Origin: a virus | DNA: 35,498 nucleotides | IMG/VR virus record: IMGVR_UViG_3300023223_000225 | Coordinates: 1 to 35,498 of that record | Reading direction: 5' to 3' (one strand) | Shown: piece after piece, positions 24,508-31,896 of the stretch | How positions within the stretch are numbered: the stretch's first letter is position 1 | How the letters are laid out: the number at the start of each line of letters is the position of its first letter | Program-made: the position numbers and the translations under genes | Notes under the pieces: model-generated | Databases searched by the model: none | What the model was told of the DNA's origin: nothing | What the model saw: the letters and a program-made list of their open reading frames with translations, nothing else

Positions 24508-24963
24508 CTAAGCCTGCGGTACCGCTGGCGAAGCCTGTTGGTTCGGATGATCGGCGCTATTGGACGAACGCTGGTTCTCGACACCATTCACGTTATCCGC
24601 GACGATAGTCAACGAAGCGGGATCGGTCACGCGGTTGTGACCCGTTCCGATTGTGTGAACTTCCGCCATGATAGAACGCACGTCGGAAGCGATGGCGACA
24701 CCACTGGCATCACCGTCCACGCCGGAATCCGTATCCCGGATCTTCGTCCAGTCCGGTCCTGGCTGTACACCAGGGCTAGCACCATCATCTTCATGAACAC
24801 TGGCGAAAACATCGGTGCTCGTGTAGATGTTCATCTGCATGTCGTCACTTTGGCTGTCGGTAGAAAACGTATACCCGGATTTGCCGTTCAGCCGGATAGC
24901 GTTACCGAAGCCAAGATCCCGGAGTACCTGCCGGTTCGTGACATTCGCTGCAATCTTACTCAT
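24508..24963 (-). CDS. Paralogue 1: diverged copy of the shared tail domain
   Basis: 151 aa. It starts MSKIAANVTNRQVLRDLGFG and holds IYTSTDVFASV, PDWTKIRD, VRSIMAEVHTIG and DPASLTIVADNVNGVENQR. These line up in order with IYTTPDPLHTL, NWTRFTK, TRKVAIEAT and the VVSDGVTNMEQAR segment of the next two proteins, so all four genes probably arose by duplication. The YGVDQL end is replaced by a Ser/Asn/Pro-rich tail. AGGAGG lies about eight bases before the ATG. It directly follows the tail tube gene and its terminator-like hairpin. It could be a tail tube decoration protein (inference). Confidence 0.65.
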   Translation of the reverse strand: MSKIAANVTNRQVLRDLGFGNAIRLNGKSGYTFSTDSQSDDMQMNIYTSTDVFASVHEDDGASPGVQPGPDWTKIRDTDSGVDGDASGVAIASDVRSIMAEVHTIGTGHNRVTDPASLTIVADNVNGVENQRSSNSADHPNQQASPAVPQA

Positions 24964-24978
24964 TTCTCAAATCCTCCT

Positions 24979-25016
24979 AAAAAACAGGGCCGCACCCCAG
25001 TTGGAGGAGCGGCCCT
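24979..25016 (-). terminator. Intrinsic terminator after the tail tube gene
   Basis: Minus strand: AGGGCCGC (25009-25016), a 15-base loop, the matching GCGGCCCT (24986-24993), one G, then six T. An eight-base perfect GC-rich stem with a T run, 39 bases past the tube stop, is a textbook intrinsic terminator. Genes downstream are on the same strand with no obvious promoter, so it is probably partial and lowers expression past the tube gene. Confidence 0.85.
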
Positions 25017-25054
25017 AATCGCGTGACACCCCGGCTAGGAGCCGTTACCCCAGA

Positions 25055-26035
25055 TTACACGCTTGAACAGTTGTCCACGTCACCCACTTGACGCCATCTG
25101 AAGAACTGGTCTCCAGTTGGTCGCCCTTCATCGATGAGCATGTTTCCGTTCAACGTAATCTGTGCGATTTCCTCGTTGATGAGCGCGAAGCCCGTCAACG
25201 GATCGAAACTCGCTTTGTAGATCTCGACAAGCACGGGTAAGCCGTCAACCGTGTTCAGCCCCTCGAAACGCAGATACCGTTCCTGACTGAGAACTGTCAG
25301 TGCATCGGTGTTCACGTATCCAAGATGCGCGTAACCGACATCGAGATCGTTACCGCCAAGTACGGGATTACCCCGAAGGATTAACGTACCCCACGGATCA
25401 TCGATATCGAAATCAGTTCCTTCCACGAATGTCGTGTTGCCCTGCATTTCCCATGTGACAGTGGCGTCAACCACTTCCTCACCAATGGTTGTCGGGAAAA
25501 TAGGCTCACCCACATCCGACGTACCGGCGACGATGGCTTTATAGAAGAAGCCATTCGGTGAAATCGGTATGACGGTATCGCCGAGAGCGTAAGCTGTGAG
25601 CGTGGTCCAGGTAGTTGGAGTAACTGCGAGGACCACTGTGTTGGTTCCGTCTGGATCAACGTTCATGTTGTCCAGTGCGTGTCGTGCACCGACTACTTCA
25701 CCATCTGTGCAATCGAAGATCGGGACAATCTCGGAAGCAATCACAGCAGCCGCAATGGTTGAGGATGTTCCCCACATCGCAAGAGCGAGGTTGTGGCTGT
25801 TGATATTTTCCAAGATCATCGTGAACGTACCGTTCTTCTCCTGCACGATGGTCAAATCGATGGCCCGTTGGCCCGTCTTCGCTTCTTTGTGTTCGAACTT
25901 GGTGATATCGATGGATATCTCCAGGCTCGGAACGTTGCAAAGATCGATGAAGTTCTCTGGGCGAGCGGGTGTCACCGATTCGTCGCGTTCCGCGACATAG
26001 ACGATGCCTTGACCGGAGAAGTAATAATTAGCCAT
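25055..26035 (-). CDS. Major tail tube protein with inserted binding module
   Basis: 326 aa. The N-terminal half (YYFSGQGIVYVAERDE, LEISIDITKFEHKEAKTGQR, then an NGTFTMILENINSHNLALAM segment) matches siphophage tail tube proteins. The C-terminal half contains TTFVEGTDFDIDDPWGTLIL and a YGxTLNGN-like end strand, also typical. Between them, residues 143-199 are a copy of the W-x3-T-x-Y-x2-G-D module (TTWTTLTAYALGDTV to a VDATVTWEMQG end). Tube subunits are present in six copies per ring, so this module would be repeated along the whole tail surface. The position between tail terminator and chaperone genes, plus a strong downstream terminator, agrees with a highly expressed tube gene. Confidence 0.8.
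   Translation of the reverse strand: MANYYFSGQGIVYVAERDESVTPARPENFIDLCNVPSLEISIDITKFEHKEAKTGQRAIDLTIVQEKNGTFTMILENINSHNLALAMWGTSSTIAAAVIASEIVPIFDCTDGEVVGARHALDNMNVDPDGTNTVVLAVTPTTWTTLTAYALGDTVIPISPNGFFYKAIVAGTSDVGEPIFPTTIGEEVVDATVTWEMQGNTTFVEGTDFDIDDPWGTLILRGNPVLGGNDLDVGYAHLGYVNTDALTVLSQERYLRFEGLNTVDGLPVLVEIYKASFDPLTGFALINEEIAQITLNGNMLIDEGRPTGDQFFRWRQVGDVDNCSSV
25439..25609 (-). other. Putative carbohydrate-binding module in the tail tube
   Basis: About 57 residues (143-199). Shared pattern of this module family in the window: W-x3-T-x-Y-x2-G-D-x-V, then an aromatic-A strand, GTS-x3-EP-x-(W/F)-P, and a VV-D-x-T-V-T-W end. Related copies lie at 22484-22654, 14077-14259 and 13852-14019, with a rearranged one at about 6890-7082. 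Confidence 0.6.
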
Positions 26036-26060
26036 GAGTTTGCTGCTCCTGTCTTAGCGT

Positions 26061-26564
26061 TTAATGGTTAACGAACGTACCGACGTGGGAGACTCGTGTC
26101 ACCCATTGTTGGCCGTACCAAACTACACCTTCCAATTCACCTGCTACTGGCGTCTCACCGGCCAATCGCCATACGCGCGTATGTACACCCTTAAACCCAA
26201 GTAGATGCTCCCGAATCGCATCCAAAAGATCCACTGCGGAGGGGAGCGTATTTTCAGCATCAATCGCTTGATACTCTTGTGCAACCAAAACATCGAAGTG
26301 CATATCCGTATCGGTTATGCGACGACCACAGTTAGGGTTGTTGTCTGGGCTGCGGTCGATCACGGTAAGGCCCGCGTACGCAACCGCAACCAGAGGAAAC
26401 TCGGTAAAACGAGTTTGACGCGACATGTCCGTCTCGTTGAAGACGTAGAACATGTCACTGCCTTCGAAAAAATCCAATTCCTGAATTCGATCAAGTAACT
26501 CCTGCGCCAGATCTTTCGTAGCAGGAACTTTAACGGCTTGCAGATTGGTGACTGAATGACTCAT
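26061..26564 (-). CDS. Tail terminator protein (Gp37-like)
   Basis: 167 aa. An N-terminal helix (AQELLDRIQELDFFEG), followed by a strand-rich core (FTEFPLVAVAYAGL, MHFDVLVAQEYQA), a helix containing VDLLDAIREHLLG, and VWRLAGETPVAGELEGVVWY. This alpha/beta order is that of tail terminator and Gp37-type neck proteins, which cap the tail tube and join it to the head. The gene is in the expected place, between the virion morphogenesis gene and the tube gene, and overlaps the upstream stop as ATGA. Confidence 0.65.
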   Translation of the reverse strand: MSHSVTNLQAVKVPATKDLAQELLDRIQELDFFEGSDMFYVFNETDMSRQTRFTEFPLVAVAYAGLTVIDRSPDNNPNCGRRITDTDMHFDVLVAQEYQAIDAENTLPSAVDLLDAIREHLLGFKGVHTRVWRLAGETPVAGELEGVVWYGQQWVTRVSHVGTFVNH

Positions 26565-27160
26565 TGAATGTCAGCCCCCGGTAGTGATCGGTTTGGTGCC
26601 CGTCGCGTAATACGCGGATTCGCGCCCGCAAGCACTCCTGTTTCTGCCCGACGCATGATGCGCTGAATCACTGCCTCGACTGCCTTGGCGTCGTCAGTGC
26701 TAACTCCGAGAAACCGACGTTCCGGCGCTGGCCCCAAGCCTGTCTGATGTACGATGGCGTATTCCGCAACTGGCTTACCGCGTTCACCCATAGCAGTCGG
26801 GCTTACACCGATTCGCGAGTTGGCACCAGTAGCACGCCCCAAGGCTTTGCCCATCCCGAGTTGAAGAATGGTGATGGAATTCACCAATGCCGTAGTCTCG
26901 ACAAGTACCTGAGAACGATCCGTATTCGTTCTGCGTCGTGTCGCTGTCGCGAGACGTTTCCACGTTCTGCCTACCGGATCTTTTTGTGCACGAGGGTTGG
27001 TACCGAGCGGCGCAAAACGATCTTTCGTCCGCTTCACTATCAAACGCTCGATGCGTCCTTTAGCGATAGATTCGAAAATGCCATTCTCTAACGAGTTCAG
27101 CAATTGCCGAAGCCGACTAGCGCCGCGAACCTTGATCTGAATGAATGAGTCGCGTGCCAT
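26561..27160 (-). CDS. Virion morphogenesis protein (HK97 gp10 / Mu gpG-like)
   Basis: 199 aa. The N-terminus is FIQIKVRGASRLRQLLNSLE, with basic helix segments to residue 75. The middle holds ITILQLGMGKALGRATGANSR. The AIVHQTGLGPAPERRFLGVS segment (about 144-163) is the family hallmark: a V-H-Q-x-G followed by a P-x-R-x-F-L-G-(L/V/I)-S turn. This family occurs between connector and tail terminator genes and takes part in joining head to tail. Coupled to its neighbours by overlap at both ends. Confidence 0.75.
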   Translation of the reverse strand: MARDSFIQIKVRGASRLRQLLNSLENGIFESIAKGRIERLIVKRTKDRFAPLGTNPRAQKDPVGRTWKRLATATRRRTNTDRSQVLVETTALVNSITILQLGMGKALGRATGANSRIGVSPTAMGERGKPVAEYAIVHQTGLGPAPERRFLGVSTDDAKAVEAVIQRIMRRAETGVLAGANPRITRRAPNRSLPGADIQ

Positions 27161-27798
27161 TAGTGCATGACCTTCGTGTGGTACGGGTAAGCTCCGTACT
27201 TTGTGCGAATGTGCGCGGTCAGGCTCATTTCCAGCATACGATGGATTTCTTCCTTGGTGTCAGCAATGTCCTTGTTGTTCCACTTTTGCTGAAACCCTCT
27301 CATATATCGAATAGCGGCTGAGACTGCCGCGTTAGACAACCATGGAGGCACATCCTGATAGTCGCCGTTGCTCTCCGTGAATCCAGCTTCGTACCGCACT
27401 GTCAACCAGTCACCAATCGCCGAAGTGGTTTTGATCCAACCATCTTCGAAATCAGTGAGTACTTGCTTTTTATCGATCCGCCTACCGTTGTCGTTTTCGA
27501 TGGCATCTTCCATGTTCTCGAAAGACTCGACACGAGGAGTAGTGTCAACACATACAAGTCCTGAATTGAGCAGTAGCTTCACGTTCCCGGAAAAGAAAAC
27601 ATCACTAGACCGCCGTTCCCAAAGTCGATCAATAGAAAACAAATCTTCGTAGGTCGTACGATCAAATGACGGCATCCCGAGTACATTCGCAATAATCGGG
27701 GCCGTAATTTCTAACGCCTCGTTTGCCGACGTGAGGTTTTCGCCTCTGTCTTGCAAAGCGAGTGCCGTTAGGACTTTGGTAGCGGTCGTGAGTCTCAT
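27160..27798 (-). CDS. Head-tail connector (adaptor) protein
   Basis: 212 aa. A helical N-terminus (TKVLTALALQ, then SANEALEITAPIIANVLG) is followed by a strand segment (GWIKTTSAIGDWLTVRYEAGF), then VPPWLSNAAVSAAIRYMRGF and a C-terminal helix. The V-R-Y-x-A-G-F strand followed by V-P-x-W-L-x-x-A helix is the usual core of adaptor proteins (gp6 or gp15-like) that bind under the portal. Its place right after the head genes and before the morphogenesis gene agrees. ATGA overlap with the upstream gene. Confidence 0.65.
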   Translation of the reverse strand: MRLTTATKVLTALALQDRGENLTSANEALEITAPIIANVLGMPSFDRTTYEDLFSIDRLWERRSSDVFFSGNVKLLLNSGLVCVDTTPRVESFENMEDAIENDNGRRIDKKQVLTDFEDGWIKTTSAIGDWLTVRYEAGFTESNGDYQDVPPWLSNAAVSAAIRYMRGFQQKWNNKDIADTKEEIHRMLEMSLTAHIRTKYGAYPYHTKVMH

Positions 27799-28238
27799 GC
27801 CTTCTTCGATTTCTTTTTCGCGATTTTCTTTTTCGCAACCTTCTTCTTGGCTACGGGGGGTTTCTTCCTCACGCGGGGCTTCGCTGCAATTTTGGCTGCG
27901 CGTTCTGACGACGACGGTAGATCCGCATCATCAGTGCCTTCGACACCGTAAGGATCCTGTGCTTCCATCCCCTGCCGGAGCAGCTTGGCGTTATCCCGCT
28001 CTTCGCGCTCACGCGCAGGACGTACACGACGGCCACGTACTCGCTCCGGGGGAGGAGTGACGATGCCTTCCTCCCACAACGGATATTCGTTGTTGGAAGC
28101 ATCCACGGTGTACCGGTCCAGTAGCATCTCTGCCACGTTCCCCGGTACCACGACTTGCTTGTATCGTTCACAGAGTCCGTGCCCTGTGACGAAGCAACGC
28201 TCTGCACCAGTCAGAGTAAGCGTTACAGTGTTCATCAT
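27795..28238 (-). CDS. Small head protein with a Lys-rich tail
   Basis: 147 aa from the ATG at 28238 (a second ATG follows at 28235). GAGG lies five to eight bases upstream; a longer frame to 28298 would run through a hairpin and repeat and is rejected. Residues 1-60 are a small beta domain (TVTLTLTGAERCFVTGHGLC, KQVVVPGNVAEMLLDRYTV) and residues 65-90 are Arg-rich. The last 25 residues are made of A-K-K-K units (VAKKKVAKKKIAKKKSKKA), like histone H1 or bacterial nucleoid proteins. Such a tail suggests contact with DNA or another polyanion. The role in the virion is unknown. Confidence 0.65.
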   Translation of the reverse strand: MMNTVTLTLTGAERCFVTGHGLCERYKQVVVPGNVAEMLLDRYTVDASNNEYPLWEEGIVTPPPERVRGRRVRPAREREERDNAKLLRQGMEAQDPYGVEGTDDADLPSSSERAAKIAAKPRVRKKPPVAKKKVAKKKIAKKKSKKA

Positions 28239-28250
28239 TTCACCCTCAGT

Positions 28251-28268
28251 TTTGCACTTGATTGCAAA
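28251..28268. promoter_or_regulatory. Inverted repeat TTTGCA-N6-TGCAAA, copy 1
   Basis: TTTGCACTTGATTGCAAA: six-base arms, six-base spacer. It lies in the leader of the Lys-rich protein gene, between its ribosome site and the hairpin that follows the decoration gene. It matches copy 2 at 32497-32514 in 16 of 18 bases. It could be an operator, or form a small RNA hairpin in the leader. Confidence 0.4.
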
Positions 28269-28290
28269 GGGGGAAGGAAATTCCTCCCCC
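28269..28290 (-). terminator. Terminator-like hairpin after the decoration gene
   Basis: Minus strand: GGGGGAGGAA, a short loop, and TTCCTTCCCCC reading into TTTG. The stem pairs five G with five C, then about five more pairs with one bulge. Only three T follow, so it may act as a weak terminator or an mRNA-stabilising hairpin. It begins 12 bases past the stop at 28303. Confidence 0.6.
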
Positions 28291-28302
28291 CAATGCACTT
28301 AT

Positions 28303-28953
28303 TTAACCGCTGGCGTCATCGCCTGTCGGCTTGTCGTTCCAGGTGATGTGGAGTTCATCACCAGTGGTATCGACATCGGTTGAGATGCCGCCCGTATCCG
28401 TGCCGCCCGTGAGGGTTGCACCAGAGACCGTGAGGCCGCCACTGGAATCAGCCAGTGTGATCGCATTGCCAGTGGAACCTTCCTGTTGCGCAGTCAAATC
28501 GACCACACCGCCACCGGCATCCGATGCTTCGACACTGTCGATGCGCCGACCGAGAACGCTGTTGATTGACTCCACGAGGTTCGCGGCAGTATCCGCGTCA
28601 CTCACGCCCTCGGAGAAACCGATATCTTCCTCGCCAGTCAAACTGGTTTGGAGAACGGTCGTACCGGCTGCTCGCATGACGAACACGACACCATCGACGG
28701 TGACGCTGTCATCTACGGCAGGGCCGGAGACCGTAATCGTACCGACAGCACGAATATCGAAGATGCTCGCATTCCCGGTGAGATCCACGAATACGCCAGC
28801 CGTGTTGTGCAGGACACGTTTGATCGTATCCCGCTCGCGGATATCGACTACGTCGATTTTGATACCGACGTTGGCACCGGCAGAGATTTGAAACCGCTCG
28901 TCTTGCAGTTCCTTGATTGCACGCGTTACGTGCGTTGATCGTTCGTACGTCAT
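28303..28953 (-). CDS. Probable capsid decoration protein
   Basis: 216 aa. Residues 20-60 (FQISAGANVGIKIDVVDI) may be a small N-terminal arm. Residues 70-185 form a beta domain that recurs in phage structural proteins: TITVSGPAVDDSVTVDGVVF, then TAANLVESINSVLG, VVDLTAQQEGSTGNAITLA, and a GGLTVSGATLTGGTD end. In other phages this repeat occurs in tail or head decoration proteins. Its place directly after the capsid gene and hairpins on both sides point to a high-copy head protein. The start has GAGG eight bases upstream. Confidence 0.6.
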   Translation of the reverse strand: MTYERSTHVTRAIKELQDERFQISAGANVGIKIDVVDIRERDTIKRVLHNTAGVFVDLTGNASIFDIRAVGTITVSGPAVDDSVTVDGVVFVMRAAGTTVLQTSLTGEEDIGFSEGVSDADTAANLVESINSVLGRRIDSVEASDAGGGVVDLTAQQEGSTGNAITLADSSGGLTVSGATLTGGTDTGGISTDVDTTGDELHITWNDKPTGDDASG

Positions 28954-29012
28954 GTTTTCTTCCTCGCGTAAACTTCGTCCCTAAAGACTAGACACTCACT
29001 CCGATGTGGATG

Positions 29013-29042
29013 AAAACCAGGGGGCAGGTTGCCCCGCCCCCT
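29013..29042 (-). terminator. Intrinsic terminator after the capsid gene
   Basis: Minus strand: AGGGGGC (29036-29042), a ten-base loop that can pair further (GGGGCAACC), GCCCCCT (29019-29025), GG, then TTTT (29013-29016). It begins 16 bases past the capsid stop. The T run is short, so termination is probably partial. Confidence 0.75.
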
Positions 29043-29057
29043 AAAGGCCCTTCGCCG

Positions 29058-29993
29058 TTACACGTTGATGTACTTGACCACCGCCTGCTCTTCGTCGTAC
29101 AGGATATCGACCCTCGTGCTGAGCACGATGATCAATTCGCGTGAGCGAATATCCTTGTCCGTTTCGATGAGTATGTTGCGTTGAATACCGAAGATGATGT
29201 TGTTCGGGAACGTAAACAGTCCGAACCCGACAGGCATCAGCGGAGCATTCTCCACCATCACACCGAAAGCGAGGAGCGTGCCGTCGCCCTGCAATGCACT
29301 GTCACCGTAACCGGTGGCACGCTTTGCGACGTTGGCGCGATAACGGATGGTGTCAGCGACCGTGTTCCAGTGCTTCAATGCGCTGAGATTGCGCAGGTAG
29401 CGTTGGGGCATGGTCAGCATCCCGGCCTCGTAGAGATCGGGACTGATACCGGCACCGAGATTGTCCACCACGTTCGATGTGGCCGACTTCAACAGACCGT
29501 CGTTCAGGGCAAGGAACGGATCGGGCGATGCAGTATCTCCCTGCAACCCCCACTCCTCCAAGTCCTGCGCCGAACGTTCTGCCATCAGTCGGATGACATG
29601 GGCTTCGAACTCTTCCCGCTCGATGTTGTCTTCGAAGACTTCATACGGGATTCGAACTTCGCCCATCACTTCGTTCGTGATGAGTTCGATCTGTCGAGTG
29701 ATCGGCTTGGACCGATCCGCTGCGAGCAGATGTCTGGTATTGGAGCCATCATCTTGGGCACCACCACTCTGCGGCGCAGCCCGCAAGATCCTCTGGTCGA
29801 AACCGAGTTTGTTGATCTTACGTTGCGGCGACGACATGCGTACGACGCGTGACTGACGCAGAATAGTTGGTTGCTCCACGATGAGATCGATGAAGCGATT
29901 CGCCTGTTCCGGTAAAAGCAGACCACCGTTGGCCTCCAGGTCGGACAGTGCGAGGTCAGCCCGCCGAACAAGCTCGTTGTTGCTCACTGGCAT
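29058..29993 (-). CDS. Major capsid protein (HK97 fold)
   Basis: 311 aa. The N-terminus (NELVRRADLALSDLEANGGL, LPEQANRFIDLIVEQPTILR) is followed by a charged loop (QSGGAQDDGSNTRHLLAADR), ITRQIELITNEVMGEVRIPY, and EEFEAHVIRLMAERSAQDLE, which forms the long spine helix. Later segments (HWNTVADTIRYRANV, then an AFGVMVENAPLMP stretch and a FTFPNNIIFGIQRNI strand) match capsid proteins of the PBSX XkdG/HK97 type. AGGAGG lies nine bases before the ATG. The gene is flanked by hairpins, which is normal for the most abundant virion protein. Confidence 0.85.
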   Translation of the reverse strand: MPVSNNELVRRADLALSDLEANGGLLLPEQANRFIDLIVEQPTILRQSRVVRMSSPQRKINKLGFDQRILRAAPQSGGAQDDGSNTRHLLAADRSKPITRQIELITNEVMGEVRIPYEVFEDNIEREEFEAHVIRLMAERSAQDLEEWGLQGDTASPDPFLALNDGLLKSATSNVVDNLGAGISPDLYEAGMLTMPQRYLRNLSALKHWNTVADTIRYRANVAKRATGYGDSALQGDGTLLAFGVMVENAPLMPVGFGLFTFPNNIIFGIQRNILIETDKDIRSRELIIVLSTRVDILYDEEQAVVKYINV

Positions 29994-30013
29994 TTGCTTA
30001 TTCCTCCTGATAG

Positions 30014-30036
30014 AAAAATCGTGGTTACGAACGATT
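30014..30036 (-). terminator. Weak terminator-like hairpin between scaffold and capsid genes
   Basis: Minus strand: AATCGT (30031-30036), eight-base loop, ACGATT (30017-30022) running into TTTTT (30014-30018). A six-base AT-rich stem is weak. It sits directly before the capsid ribosome site, so it may also be an RNA processing site. Confidence 0.45.
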
Positions 30037-30053
30037 AAGCTCGCTGACCCCGT

Positions 30054-31895
30054 TTACTGACGACGACCGCTGCCGTTGAAGTTCCGGCCGAGTGAACCAG
30101 AGAACAACTTACTGTCGTTCTCGTCCGCACTCATGCCAGTATCGTCACCGACGTACTCTTCGTCATCGTCATCGGAACGAACCACGGACTCTCCACCAAT
30201 CTGATCGACCGTGCTTTCGATGTCTTTTACGGAGCGTGAAAGCCTCCGCATATGTTCACCGGATCTTACGAGACGTGCCTTGATATCGTTGGTCGTCTCA
30301 TCGAAATGAGCCTGTTGTTTGCTCATAGCTTCGCCAAGAGGCTTGATCGCCGAACTAACGGCTCTAGCGACCAAATCACCGATCTCCTGGCCCTCAACCG
30401 AGCGTGCTGTCGCAGCCCCGGTTCCTGCCGCCTGATCCCCACTAGGCTGGCCCTTGTCGCCTGCCGCGTCAGCGGCCGGTGCCTGTTGGCCCTCCGTGCC
30501 GGTTCCAGTTCCGCTAGCTGCTGCGGTCCTGTCGCCAGTGTTCGCCTTTCGTTTGTCGGCAGGAAGCGAAAGCCCGAGTCCCTGCTTGCCGCCGCCAGCT
30601 TGGGATGCTGCCGGGGATCCATCCTCCCGCTCCAGAGTGTCGCCGTCCGTGATCGTGTCGTAGACATCGGTGTCACCCTTGGTTTCCGTAGTGGGAGCAG
30701 CAGAATCGCCCTCGCGCCACGAATCATCGAAGCTGGAGTTCATCCCATCCGATACGGCAGTGATAGGCATCATGCCGCCGCCCGGTCCTGGACCATCACC
30801 ACCGCCCATCGGATCGCCTTTCCCGGCACCACGCTGACGACGCTCGTCACCGCGCTCTGCTTTCATGTTCTCCAGTACCACCGTAGGCAAGTTATCCATG
30901 AGGTTCCCCATGAACTGCCCGAACTGCTCCGTCGCGCGGACGATCAACTGCTTGCGATCATCCATCGGAAGATTGGAGCGGAAGATGATGTTCTGAAGCA
31001 CATCCTGCAATTGGAAAATGGCGCTCTCACTCCGAGATGAGAACTCGGGATCAGCCAAGGCAGCCGCGAAGTCGAGATGGCCGAAGCCAAACTTCCCGAA
31101 CGCCTCTTCTACGACGGCGCGTGAGATCCTGGTCGGTATGTCGTTCTGATCGGTGCGAGCTACGTAGCCCACGATGCCATCGGCGAGTCGGATCTTGTGG
31201 CAATCCTTCTCTTCGATTTCATCGTTACGCTGTACGATGATCCCACCGTCTACAGACTCGACACCATTTTCCAGGTAATCGATGCCGAAGTGGTTGAGCC
31301 ATTTGCTCACCTTTGTCGTATCGAACCGACGACCGTCGAAATCGATACGAGTTAGTGAGCATCCGTCACCGACTTCATCGCTGCGTTTGCGACTCATCAT
31401 CGGGTTCAGAAGACTGGCATCAACCTCGGCGACGATGCCGTTGTTGAGTTGAATGGGGATGGTGTCTTCCACGTCTCCCGCTTCCCGGCGATGCAGAATA
31501 ATACGACCATCATCGTTCTGTACGATCTCATAATCATCACTGAGACCGAAATGCTCGATGACATCCATCGCATCATCTTTGGTCGCGCCGGAGGGCAAGA
31601 TAAGGTTGAGCAACCCGGCATCCCGACGTTTGGTTCGCGCTAGGTCGTGAGACCCGAGTGCTACCTTACGGGGAGACGTGAGTTGGGCCTTTCGTGGAGG
31701 ATTCATCCCGGCCCTGCGCCGCATCTTTGCGGGCATTCTGTCGAGATCGATCATTTCGTTTTCCTCCGTTTCATCACTGCGGACAACTTTGAAGCCTGAC
31801 CGGTTCGCTGGCTTCCTCGTTAACGTTAAATTGAACGGCTCTGCGAGCCGCGCAAGGTTCACCCTTCGACGTTTCATTTCCTGTTCTCTAGCCAC
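30054..31895 (-). CDS. Probable scaffold/capsid assembly protein
   Basis: 613 aa from the GTG at 31895, supported by AGGAGG eight bases upstream (the ribosome site lies inside the end of the protease gene). Residues 14-38 (LARLAEPFNLTLTRKPANRS) resemble the segment that follows XkdF-type proteases. Residues 104-161 and 191-248 are two copies of one module (EHFGL/NHFGI, then DDGRIILHR/DGGIIVQR and LNNGIVAEV/LADGIVGYV). Residues 260-345 are helical. Residues 350-500 are low in complexity and rich in Gly, Pro and Asp. Residues 505-560 are a probable coiled coil (AHFDETTNDIKARLVRSGEH). Its place between protease and capsid genes fits a scaffold that the protease removes. Confidence 0.6.
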   Translation of the reverse strand: MAREQEMKRRRVNLARLAEPFNLTLTRKPANRSGFKVVRSDETEENEMIDLDRMPAKMRRRAGMNPPRKAQLTSPRKVALGSHDLARTKRRDAGLLNLILPSGATKDDAMDVIEHFGLSDDYEIVQNDDGRIILHRREAGDVEDTIPIQLNNGIVAEVDASLLNPMMSRKRSDEVGDGCSLTRIDFDGRRFDTTKVSKWLNHFGIDYLENGVESVDGGIIVQRNDEIEEKDCHKIRLADGIVGYVARTDQNDIPTRISRAVVEEAFGKFGFGHLDFAAALADPEFSSRSESAIFQLQDVLQNIIFRSNLPMDDRKQLIVRATEQFGQFMGNLMDNLPTVVLENMKAERGDERRQRGAGKGDPMGGGDGPGPGGGMMPITAVSDGMNSSFDDSWREGDSAAPTTETKGDTDVYDTITDGDTLEREDGSPAASQAGGGKQGLGLSLPADKRKANTGDRTAAASGTGTGTEGQQAPAADAAGDKGQPSGDQAAGTGAATARSVEGQEIGDLVARAVSSAIKPLGEAMSKQQAHFDETTNDIKARLVRSGEHMRRLSRSVKDIESTVDQIGGESVVRSDDDDEEYVGDDTGMSADENDSKLFSGSLGRNFNGSGRRQ

Positions 31896-31896
31896 G

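Noticed and set aside
28239-28298. Upstream 20-codon extension of the Lys-rich protein gene
   Set aside because: It would run through the hairpin at 28269-28290 and the inverted repeat, while a good GAGG site lies just before the ATG at 28238.
29181-29852. 223-codon plus-strand reading frame
   Set aside because: Antisense to the major capsid gene. No plausible start signal and no family match.
30252-31040. 262-codon plus-strand reading frame
   Set aside because: Antisense to the scaffold gene, over its low-complexity GC-rich part. Cys/Arg/Ser-rich sequence with no domain.
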